From NCBI GenBank assembly GCA_020696885.1, contig JAJFMS010000036.1, forward strand, positions 1 to 10,877: a stretch of 10,877 nt of DNA, written 5' to 3'. The notes under the pieces were generated by a model. It was not told the DNA's origin, searched no databases, and saw only the letters and a program-made list of their open reading frames with translations. Position numbers and translations under genes: made by a program. Source of the stretch: Armatimonadota bacterium. Its GTDB lineage: Bacteria > Armatimonadota > SYMT01. Below, in pieces: positions 1 to 5,654 of this stretch (position 1 is the stretch's first letter; every line of letters begins with the position of its first letter).

Positions 1-62
1 CCACCGTGGATTGGCTCCCCGGAATACGGTGGTGGTTCGATTACCGCTGGGGTGGGGGCGAA

Positions 63-231
63 GCAGACGAGAAAGAGAACGAGTAGGAGAATGAGAAAGA
101 CTCGCTGCTCTTGCTATCGATGGTTGGGTGGGGAACTCCGAGTGGGTTCTGCTTACGAGAGAACCGCCGCCGCAGTGCTCCTTTACCGCCCCGTCTTTCT
201 CATTCTCCTACTCGTTCTCTTTCTCGTCTGC
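63..231. repeat. Perfect 39-bp inverted repeat with purine-rich hexamer arms
   Basis: The arm at 63-101 is the exact reverse complement of the arm at 193-231, 39 of 39 bases, separated by a 91-nt loop. The left arm is made largely of five degenerate hexamers of form GAGAAN at 69-98 (GAGAAA, GAGAAC, GAGTAG, GAGAAT, GAGAAA). Inside the loop is a smaller inverted pair, GGTTCT and AGAACC, near 143-163. The right arm begins 8 nt beyond the stop codon of the minus-strand hydrolase, so its transcript could form a very long stem. The position suggests a terminator or 3'-end structure, but the loop is far longer than in a normal intrinsic terminator. A MITE-like insertion is possible, though I see no target-site duplication at the ends (bases 61-62 and 232-233 differ). 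Confidence 0.85.
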
Positions 232-239
232 CGGATCTC

Positions 240-1307
240 TTACTTCACCTGGAACGTCTGCAACGGCTGCGACGCGCCCTTGAACACCGTGTACCGATCA
301 CCGGCCGGGGCGAGCTGCACGCGCATGAACTCGCCCTTGCAGTTCTCTTCCATGTTCGCGATGCGCTCCGGCGTGGTGTTCTCCTCCGGGCGGTTGACGA
401 CGCTGCGGTGGAGCTGGTAGAACGCCTCGATGCTCGGGGCGCTCTTCAGGGTCTTGATCGTCCGCGGGGAGGCGCCCTTGCGGGCGCCGTTCACCATCAT
501 CGCTACCTTCGGCTGCATCGCCTCGACCAGTGCCGGGTTGCCGCTGGCTTCCCAGCCGTGGTGCGTCACCTGCCAGAGGTCCACCTGGCCCACCCGGTTC
601 TTGGGGCACGCCAGCTTGTGCTCGATGTCCCAGGTGAGGTCGCCGCAGTTGAGGAAGCCGAACTTACCCACGGAGAGCAGCAGCGAGACGCTGCGCTTGT
701 TGTCCGAATCGTCCGCAACCGGCGCCGGGATGTGTCGCTTGCACGACGTGGGCACGGCCTCGCTGCCTTCCCCGATGACCTTCCCTTCCGAGGCCACCAC
801 CTTCAGCTCGATCGGGGCGCCGGCCCGGCGGAGCGCCAGGGTATCGCCGGGCTTGAGCTGCTTGGACTTCCCGCCATTGGCTCGCTTGTAGGCGCTCATC
901 AGGAGGTTGAAGTCCTGGGCCCCGTCCTCCGCGGCGGAGGGGATCCCGTGGTCCCAATAGTGCCGCACCGGCATCAGCTTCGAGAGGTACTCGATGCCGC
1001 CATAGTGATCGGTGTGCCAATGGGTGGTGACGTAGTGATCGATCTGCCGGACGCCCGCCACGTATCGCGCCACGTGCTCAATCCGCTTGGCGTCACGGCC
1101 GTCCTCCCGCGGCCAGCCGCTATCCACCAGGATGGACTCGCCGCTGGGCATGACCATCAGCGTGGCGGCTCCGCCTTCCGTGTCCACGAAAAACAGGTCG
1201 AGCGGACGCCCCGCCTGCGCGCCGGACGGCGCGGGCAGCGCGAGGACGGCGCCTGCCAGCACGGTCAGGGTCAAAGCCCCCGCCCGCCATTTCGACATAC
1301 GATTCAT
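240..1307 (-). CDS. Exported metallo-beta-lactamase-fold hydrolase (ComEC/Rec2-like MBL domain)
   Basis: A 355-residue protein. I chose the ATG at 1307 because AAAGGAG (minus strand, 1314-1320) lies 6 nt upstream and the protein then begins with a typical signal peptide: basic start, hydrophobic segment at about 9-24, and an Ala-rich cleavage region near 28-32. An ATG at 1358 would bury that signal behind 17 residues. The MBL zinc motif THWHTDH is at 95-101 (H96, H98, D100, H101). Later metal-ligand motifs are NCGDLTW at 220-226 (D223) and THHGW at 248-252. The opening FFVDTEGGAATLMV and VDSGW (61-65) match the MBL domain of ComEC/Rec2-like stand-alone hydrolases. It is probably secreted or periplasmic and binds two metals. 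The substrate cannot be told from sequence; this subfamily is widespread and mostly uncharacterised. It is transcribed away from the SLOG gene and is not in an operon here. Confidence 0.85.
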   Translation of the reverse strand: MNRMSKWRAGALTLTVLAGAVLALPAPSGAQAGRPLDLFFVDTEGGAATLMVMPSGESILVDSGWPREDGRDAKRIEHVARYVAGVRQIDHYVTTHWHTDHYGGIEYLSKLMPVRHYWDHGIPSAAEDGAQDFNLLMSAYKRANGGKSKQLKPGDTLALRRAGAPIELKVVASEGKVIGEGSEAVPTSCKRHIPAPVADDSDNKRSVSLLLSVGKFGFLNCGDLTWDIEHKLACPKNRVGQVDLWQVTHHGWEASGNPALVEAMQPKVAMMVNGARKGASPRTIKTLKSAPSIEAFYQLHRSVVNRPEENTTPERIANMEENCKGEFMRVQLAPAGDRYTVFKGASQPLQTFQVK

Positions 1308-1560
1308 CTGGAACTCCTTTGATCCCCGGGGACGCTCTGCTAAATGGTGGTTGGTCATCGGAGGCGGGAATCCCTTACCGCGAGCAGTCGACCTGCATCA
1401 ACTGGAAGACTGCTTCACGGGGATGCTGGATTTCTAGCGTTTAAGACAATCTTTAGGTTGCGCAGGCAGGAAAGACGCGACCAGACGGCCGAACGACTAC
1501 CAAGTAAACAAGAGTACGGCTCAATAGGCCCTCGCGGAATGACACGAGCACGTATAAACA

Positions 1561-2214
1561 ATGGAACAAATCGCATTTCTCGGAACGCGCCAGCCACGAC
1601 TGCTCCCGCCGCATGTCGTGGATCTCTATCGCACCGCCGCGGCTAGCCTGGGGGGGCAGGGAGACCTGCTGCTTTCGGGCGCGACGCCCGGCGCGGAGCA
1701 GCTCGCTGCGGAGGCCGCATTGGCCGCCGGTGGCGCCGCGGAATTCTTCCTCCCCTGGGCGCTCTATGAACGGGAGTGGGTCGCCCGGATGGAGCGCACG
1801 TATGGGGACCGGGTGCGGACGGTCGTCTTCGAAGTGAGCACCTACCCCCAATGGCTGGAGGCAGCGCGCAATGCCCATCCGGACGGCCAACGCCTTTCGG
1901 TGGGCTCTCTGGCGGTCCACGCCCGGTGCTTCGGGATGATCGAGCGCGCCACGCTGGTCATCGTGATGCCCTACGTGCGGATCGCCTGGCAGGTTGTCGA
2001 GCGTCCGGGCCTGTTCGGCCGTAAGAGGATCACCGGCGAGTCCCGGGTGCGGGAGCGCACTACGGATAAGGGCGGCACGGAGCTGGCCATCCGCTTCGCG
2101 GAATCGCTGGGCGTCGCGGCCTACGATCTCTCCCGAGATGACGACCGGTACCGCCTCGCCGACCTCCTGGAGCCGGACGCGGCCTCCGCAGTGCCGGAGC
2201 TGCGCGCAGGTTGA
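1561..2214 (+). CDS. SLOG (DprA/LOG-like) Rossmann-fold protein
   Basis: A 217-residue soluble protein without signal peptide. Its pattern fits the SLOG superfamily (YpsA/YspA/DprA/LOG-like nucleotide-binding Rossmann folds). It has a first strand with FLGTR at 6-10, and a glycine-rich nucleotide loop and helix at 37-58 (LLSGATPGAEQLAAEAAL then AGG). A second strand ends in FFLPW (62-66), a buried helix and strand VHARCFGMIERATLVIVMP lie at 119-137, and KGGTELAIRFAESLG is at 170-184. In known SLOG proteins this fold binds or cleaves nucleotides or senses nucleotide ligands; the ligand here is unknown. The ATG at 1561 has no clear Shine-Dalgarno sequence, so the start is moderately certain. 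The next gene, an ATP-grasp enzyme, follows on the same strand after 151 bp. A divergent lysine decarboxylase-like LOG is an alternative label, but its PGGxGTxxE motif is not evident. Confidence 0.6.
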   Translation: MEQIAFLGTRQPRLLPPHVVDLYRTAAASLGGQGDLLLSGATPGAEQLAAEAALAAGGAAEFFLPWALYEREWVARMERTYGDRVRTVVFEVSTYPQWLEAARNAHPDGQRLSVGSLAVHARCFGMIERATLVIVMPYVRIAWQVVERPGLFGRKRITGESRVRERTTDKGGTELAIRFAESLGVAAYDLSRDDDRYRLADLLEPDAASAVPELRAG

Positions 2215-2232
2215 TCGTGGGTCAGGGTGTAA

Positions 2233-2272
2233 CCGGGAGGTAGTGCGAGCAGCGCCGGCTGCTTCCTCCCGG
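2233..2272 (+). terminator. GC-rich stem-loop after the SLOG gene
   Basis: CCGGGAGG at 2233-2240 pairs perfectly with CCTCCCGG at 2265-2272, and AGCAGC (2248-2253) pairs with GCTGCT (2258-2263) around a GCCG loop. A 7-nt bulge lies on the left side. It begins 18 nt after the SLOG stop codon. There is no T-run after it, so it may be a Rho-type or processing/stability hairpin rather than a classical intrinsic terminator, and it may not separate the two genes fully. Confidence 0.45.
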
Positions 2273-2288
2273 AGCCTTCCCATTGTTG

Positions 2289-2369
2289 ATGGTTGCGCCT
2301 GAACTCAAAGTGCGAGTGATCGTCACGGTCCACGACCTGGCTGCCGTGCAGCCGGGGGCACCCGCGTGA
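2289..2369 (+). CDS. Possible 26-codon leader ORF overlapping the ATP-grasp start
   Basis: An ATG at 2289 opens 26 codons (starting MVAPELKVRV) that end in TGA at 2367-2369. This overlaps the GTG start of the ATP-grasp gene in a GTGA junction, the geometry expected for translational coupling. GGAG at 2271-2274 is too far from the ATG but is 8 nt from an in-frame TTG at 2283. The peptide matches nothing I recognise. It could be a real coupled leader or a chance ORF in GC-rich DNA; I favour chance only slightly. Confidence 0.2.
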   Translation: MVAPELKVRVIVTVHDLAAVQPGAPA

Positions 2370-3127
2370 GTCGGGCCGGGGCGGTGCCAACCCTGGTGCT
2401 CCCGCCGCGTTACTCCCCCGATTCGGTGAGCCTCTGGCGGGCCGCGGTGGCCAGGCAGTGGGACGTGGAGCGTCTTCACGGCTGGCAGATTCCCGACTCG
2501 CTTGCCGGCCGCGAGGTGGCGCTCTACGGCGAAACGTTCTTCGTCCAGTTCGCTGCAGAGCGCCTGGGCCGGGCGCCGGTGTCGCCCGCGCTCGACTGGC
2601 TCCCCAGGCTGTCCCACCACTACCTGCAGCGGGAGGTCGGCTACACCGACCTGGCGGATGCGCGCACTCGCCCGGGAAGGCGTTTCTGGAAGCCGGCCGA
2701 CGAGAAGCTGTTCCCCGCACGCGTCTACGAGGACGGTAGCGAGCTGCCGGACGCTGACGCCCTGCTCGGCGACACACCGGTGCTCGGGTCCGAGCCGGTG
2801 GTGTGGACGCTGGAGTATCGCTGCTTCGTGCTGGATCGCCGGGTGTTGACCCTCTCGCCCTACTGGCGCGGCGACCGGTTGGCCCAGGCCGAGGACGGAA
2901 GCTGGCCGGCGCCGCCGGGCGAGTTGGAAGAGGCGCTCGCATTCGCCGGAGCGCTCCTGGGCGATGCCGCCGTGGCGGCGCCGGACGCGTTCGTGTTGGA
3001 CGTCGGCCGGATCGAGGGCGCCGGTTGGGGTGTCATCGAAGCGAACCCGGCCTGGGGCTCGGGGCTCTATGGCTGTGATCCTTCGGTGGTGCTCGACGTC
3101 TTGCTCCGCGCCACCCCTGCGGGCTGA
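2366..3127 (+). CDS. ATP-grasp domain protein, R2K clade (DUF4343-like)
   Basis: A 253-residue soluble protein starting at GTG. The frame is closed by a stop at 2300 with no ATG, GTG or TTG in between, and a G-run at 2354-2358 lies just upstream. Motifs fit a compact ATP-grasp fold of the R2K type: FWKPADEKLFPA at 107-118 with lysines K109 and K114 for nucleotide binding, EYRCFV at 150-155 (E150, R152), VLDVGRI at 210-216 (D212), and VIEANPAWGSGLYGCDP at 223-239 with E225 and N227 as likely Mg-ATP ligands. ATP-grasp enzymes form carboxylate-amine or similar bonds through an acyl phosphate; R2K proteins are thought to modify peptides or small molecules, but few have known substrates. The preceding SLOG gene may be functionally linked. 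The family call is fairly sure and the substrate is unknown. Confidence 0.75.
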   Translation: MSRAGAVPTLVLPPRYSPDSVSLWRAAVARQWDVERLHGWQIPDSLAGREVALYGETFFVQFAAERLGRAPVSPALDWLPRLSHHYLQREVGYTDLADARTRPGRRFWKPADEKLFPARVYEDGSELPDADALLGDTPVLGSEPVVWTLEYRCFVLDRRVLTLSPYWRGDRLAQAEDGSWPAPPGELEEALAFAGALLGDAAVAAPDAFVLDVGRIEGAGWGVIEANPAWGSGLYGCDPSVVLDVLLRATPAG

Positions 3128-3148
3128 TTTCCCACCGGAACCGGGTGC

Positions 3149-3175
3149 TTGCGGCCGGGGTCCAAGGGGTATAGG
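3149..3175 (+). promoter_or_regulatory. Weak candidate sigma70 promoter for the TlpA-like gene
   Basis: TTGCGG at 3149-3154 and TATAGG at 3170-3175 are separated by 15 bp, shorter than the 17-bp optimum, in the 90-bp gap before the thioredoxin gene. Each hexamer matches four of six consensus positions. This is only a suggestion. Confidence 0.25.
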
Positions 3176-3217
3176 TGCGTAACCCATCTCGGCCCGGATA
3201 GGCAGAAGCAGAATTCC

Positions 3218-3724
3218 ATGAGACTACTCAAGATCGGTCTGGCAGCGGTACTGGCCAGTACACTCGGTGGGGTGCTATTTGCTGCACCGGGAAGCGCGGC
3301 CATCGGCAAGGGGAAGATGCCGCCGGACTTTACCGGCACCACGCTGGATGGGCAGAAGGTCACCCTTTCCAGCTTCCGGGGGAAGAACCCGGTGGTGCTG
3401 AACTTCTTCGCGGAGTTCTGCGGGCCGTGTCGCAAAGAATTCCCGCACCTCAAGGCGCTGGATGAGAAGCTCGGTCCCCAGGGTCTTCGCGTGATCTCCG
3501 TGTCGCTGGACGAGGACCGCGCCACGGCTGCGGTCGTCCCCAACGAGCACAAGGTGAAGTTTCCGGTCATCTTCGATCCGAAGGGCGGGATCGCGGAGAA
3601 GTACGGGGTGCAGGCGATCCCGCATACCGTGGTCATCGACCGCGCCGGCAAAGTCCAGACGACTCTCATCGGCCTGGACCTCGAAGCGTTGGATCTCGCC
3701 GTATCGCAAGTGATGCGCAACTGA
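3218..3724 (+). CDS. Exported TlpA/ResA-like thiol-disulfide oxidoreductase
   Basis: A 168-residue thioredoxin-fold protein. Residues 1-28 form a signal peptide (MRLLKIGLAAVLASTLGG, then an Ala-rich cleavage site), with no lipobox cysteine, so it is probably free in the periplasm or held by an uncleaved anchor. The redox site FAEFCGPCRKEF gives C68 and C71, and the cis-proline loop is AIPHTVVID (P135). The AhpC/TSA-like start (PPDFTGTTLDGQKVTL, 35-50) and the insert after the active site are typical of TlpA/ResA/CcmG. Such proteins reduce disulfides outside the cytoplasm, for example in cytochrome c maturation. No cytochrome maturation gene is adjacent, so the partner is unknown. The ATG at 3218 was chosen because it starts directly with the signal peptide; the Shine-Dalgarno sequence is weak. 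The next gene is 247 bp away. Confidence 0.9.
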   Translation: MRLLKIGLAAVLASTLGGVLFAAPGSAAIGKGKMPPDFTGTTLDGQKVTLSSFRGKNPVVLNFFAEFCGPCRKEFPHLKALDEKLGPQGLRVISVSLDEDRATAAVVPNEHKVKFPVIFDPKGGIAEKYGVQAIPHTVVIDRAGKVQTTLIGLDLEALDLAVSQVMRN

Positions 3725-3728
3725 CGGC

Positions 3729-3849
3729 GTCGTGGAGTAATGGAGTGTTGGAGTATTGGGCTTTCGGTGCGGCCTGACGGCCGCGATGGGTGTCGCCCGT
3801 AAGGGCACCTTCCCCATCACTCCACGACCTCCGCGAGCCGTACACTCCA
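3729..3849. repeat. Intergenic inverted repeat with TGGAGTNN tandem units
   Basis: Three tandem octamers TGGAGTAA, TGGAGTGT and TGGAGTAT occupy 3733-3756. The segment 3729-3742 (GTCGTGGAGTAATG) pairs with 3815-3828 (CATCACTCCACGAC) with one mismatch, and unit two (3741-3748) pairs exactly with ACACTCCA at 3842-3849. Inside lie a hairpin GCGGCC-TGAC-GGCCGC (3769-3784) and another, GCCC-GTAA-GGGC, near 3795-3806. The element starts 4 nt after the TlpA-like stop codon and may end its transcript, although there is no T-run. Confidence 0.7.
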
Positions 3850-3889
3850 GCGTTTTCTTGCTTGCCCTAACCGTGGATCCCGCCCCTCG

Positions 3890-3906
3890 CCTGCCGGGCG
3901 GGCAGG
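3890..3906. other. Short hairpin in the permease operon leader
   Basis: CCTGCC (3890-3895) pairs with GGCAGG (3901-3906) across a 5-nt loop. It lies upstream of a second, stronger hairpin before the operon. Its role is unknown. Confidence 0.4.
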
Positions 3907-3923
3907 AACCGCAACCAACGGGG

Positions 3924-3964
3924 ACCGAACGGAGTTATGAGTGATGCACTCGCCTCCGTTCGGT
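3924..3964 (+). promoter_or_regulatory. Perfect 11-bp stem-loop just before the permease start
   Basis: ACCGAACGGAG (3924-3934) is the exact reverse complement of CTCCGTTCGGT (3954-3964), with a 19-nt loop. The stem ends 7 nt before the ATG of the first permease gene, so it would occupy the ribosome landing area. The only GGAG in the region (3931-3934) lies within the stem. It could be a translational control element, an operator palindrome, or a hairpin with no control role. Confidence 0.5.
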
Positions 3965-3971
3965 AACCCCG

Positions 3972-5642
3972 ATGCCTCCTACTGCCGTAATCGAACCGCC
4001 TCCCGCCCGGCTGGCGCTCCTCGCCTCCCTGGGACGGTTGGGCCCGGACCGCCTGGGCGAGTCCACGCTGGTAATGGCCCGGCACGAGGCGCACCGGTGC
4101 TTCGTGGCGGGCCGGGCGCAGATGGGCAATGCCGGCGGCCTGGCCGCGGCGGCGCTGCTCTGCCTGCTCATCCCGCTGCACCGTGCCTACGGCGGTAGCT
4201 CTCCGGCGCAGTATCCGCCGTACGCATCACTGTTTGGCGTGGCGGTCCAGATCGCGCTAGTTGTCCTTTCTGCGAGGGCCGTTTTCGTCGGCACGCGTCG
4301 TGATGCGGCCTCGGGAACGCTGGAAGAGCTGATCCTCACCGGCATCCAGCCGGCACAGCTCCTGCTCGGCAAGTGGGCCGGCGTGTCCGCCGCCGCCGCG
4401 TTGTGGGTGCTGATGCTCCTACCGCCCGCCCTCTTCGCCGCTGCGATGACCGGCATCGAAACGCAGGGAGTAGCGCTGCTGCTGTTAGCGTGGGGCCTCT
4501 CCGCCTCGGCGGGCGCCTTAGTCGGCGCGCTGTGGGCACTGTCGGAGCGCTCGACCGCGATGGCCGGCGCTTCCTGGTTCGGGTTCGTGCAAGGCTGGCT
4601 GTTCCTGCGGCTGCTCCTGCCCCGCGCCGGTACGGGTCTCGGCACCTGGTGGTCGGCGATCGGCCGGACGATCCGGGAGCTTGATCCGATTTCCCTGGTC
4701 CCCTCCGTGCTCGGCAGTGTGCACGAGCCGTGGGGGCCTAAGTTGCTGTTTCTGCTCGCCCTGCAGGCCGTCGGCATCATCTGGCTTGCGGCGGGGGACC
4801 ACTCCTTCCCGACGCCGCGCTCCCGCCGGACCAGCGACGACGATGTGCCGTTGCTCTCCCTGCGGCCGATGCGGGGCTGGCTAATGGGACGCCGTACCAA
4901 CGCTGCGGTGTACGATCGCGACGTCCTGTTTCGCTGGGAGCGGACGCACGGTTGGCGCGTGCGGGTGAGCCCGCCGATCTGGCTGCTGCTGCTCTCACCG
5001 GCCGTGCTGGTGTCGCTGCCGCTGGCGATCCTTGGCGCGGACGCGCACGGTCCCGCGGTGGCGCTGGCCGTGCTCGAGGTGATGCTGGCGGCCGGGATCG
5101 CCGGGTTGGGAATGGCGGCGAGCCTCTCGGCGGAGCGCGAGCAGGGGCGCTGGAGCGTCCTCCTTTGCGCGCCGCTGACGCTGCGCGAGATCATCCGGGC
5201 CAAGTGGCGGGCCGCGTGGCTGGAGACCTGGCCGCTCTGGGCCGCGGGCGCAGGCCACACCTTGCTGCTGGCGCTATGCGGAACACTCCCCTGGACTGCC
5301 GCGCCGGTGGTATTGCTCGCGCTGCCCGTGGCGGCAGGCAGCGCCGCGGCCGTGGCCGGAGCGCTCTGCGCCCGCGCCCCCTCGCTAACGGCGGCCCAGC
5401 AGCGAGCGCTGTGTCTGCTACTGGCGCCGCTGGGGGCAGCGCTAATCGGCGGCTGGCTGCTCCCGGGATTGCCGGGTATCGGTTTCATCAGCATGCCGCA
5501 CCTGCTCGCTTCCGCGCAGCGCTTTACCCCCGGCTTTGCCTCGCCGGCGGCGGCGCTCGGGGTACTCAGCCTTTACGCGGTGGCGGCGCCGGCCGGCCTC
5601 TGGCTCACGGAGTGGCAGCTTCGCCGCTGGCCACCGGTTTAG
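3972..5642 (+). CDS. Duplicated ABC-2-type transporter permease (12 predicted TM segments)
   Basis: A 556-residue integral membrane protein made of two ABC-2/NosY-like permease halves. Each half carries the cytoplasmic coupling-helix signature of the form (R/E)xxxGxxxxLL..P/Q...LL.GKW: at 109-135 (RRDAASGTLEELILTG, then GKW) and again at 386-412 (SAEREQGRWSVLLCAPL, then AKW). Hydrophobic segments fall near 54-70, 86-106, 137-157, 165-190, 199-217 and 258-274, then 335-356, 363-384, 417-437, 443-466, 479-499 and 525-545. A charged cytoplasmic linker at about 276-330 joins the halves. It should form the transmembrane part of an ABC exporter; substrate unknown. The ATG at 3972 is the first start in frame but has no visible ribosome site; M35 (4074) is an alternative. 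The next gene follows after 12 bp. No ATP-binding subunit gene lies nearby. Confidence 0.8.
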   Translation: MPPTAVIEPPPARLALLASLGRLGPDRLGESTLVMARHEAHRCFVAGRAQMGNAGGLAAAALLCLLIPLHRAYGGSSPAQYPPYASLFGVAVQIALVVLSARAVFVGTRRDAASGTLEELILTGIQPAQLLLGKWAGVSAAAALWVLMLLPPALFAAAMTGIETQGVALLLLAWGLSASAGALVGALWALSERSTAMAGASWFGFVQGWLFLRLLLPRAGTGLGTWWSAIGRTIRELDPISLVPSVLGSVHEPWGPKLLFLLALQAVGIIWLAAGDHSFPTPRSRRTSDDDVPLLSLRPMRGWLMGRRTNAAVYDRDVLFRWERTHGWRVRVSPPIWLLLLSPAVLVSLPLAILGADAHGPAVALAVLEVMLAAGIAGLGMAASLSAEREQGRWSVLLCAPLTLREIIRAKWRAAWLETWPLWAAGAGHTLLLALCGTLPWTAAPVVLLALPVAAGSAAAVAGALCARAPSLTAAQQRALCLLLAPLGAALIGGWLLPGLPGIGFISMPHLLASAQRFTPGFASPAAALGVLSLYAVAAPAGLWLTEWQLRRWPPV

Positions 5643-5654
5643 AAAGTGTTTCCA

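Noticed and set aside
1..32. 7-bp inverted repeat CCACCGT / ACGGTGG as a terminator of an upstream gene
   Set aside because: It is short, has an 18-nt loop and no T-run, and the window edge hides any upstream gene.
111..1322. Long open frame on the plus strand (403 codons) opposite the MBL hydrolase
   Set aside because: It runs through the inverted repeat and antisense to a protein with clear zinc motifs and signal peptide. Its composition (Arg, His, Leu-rich) is that of a shadow frame.
1308..1560. Promoters for the divergent hydrolase and SLOG genes
   Set aside because: An AT-richer patch near 1435-1460 and TATAAA at 1553-1558 were examined, but no -35/-10 pair with proper spacing was found, and TATAAA lies too close to the start codon.
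2222..3187. Open frame on the minus strand opposite the ATP-grasp gene
   Set aside because: The plus-strand protein has ordered ATP-grasp motifs; the minus frame shows none.
3937..3966. Nine-codon ORF before the first permease as a real gene
   Set aside because: GGAG is only 2 nt from its ATG, too close for good initiation, and there is no run of regulatory codons as in an attenuator. It is kept only as a comment on the leader hairpin.
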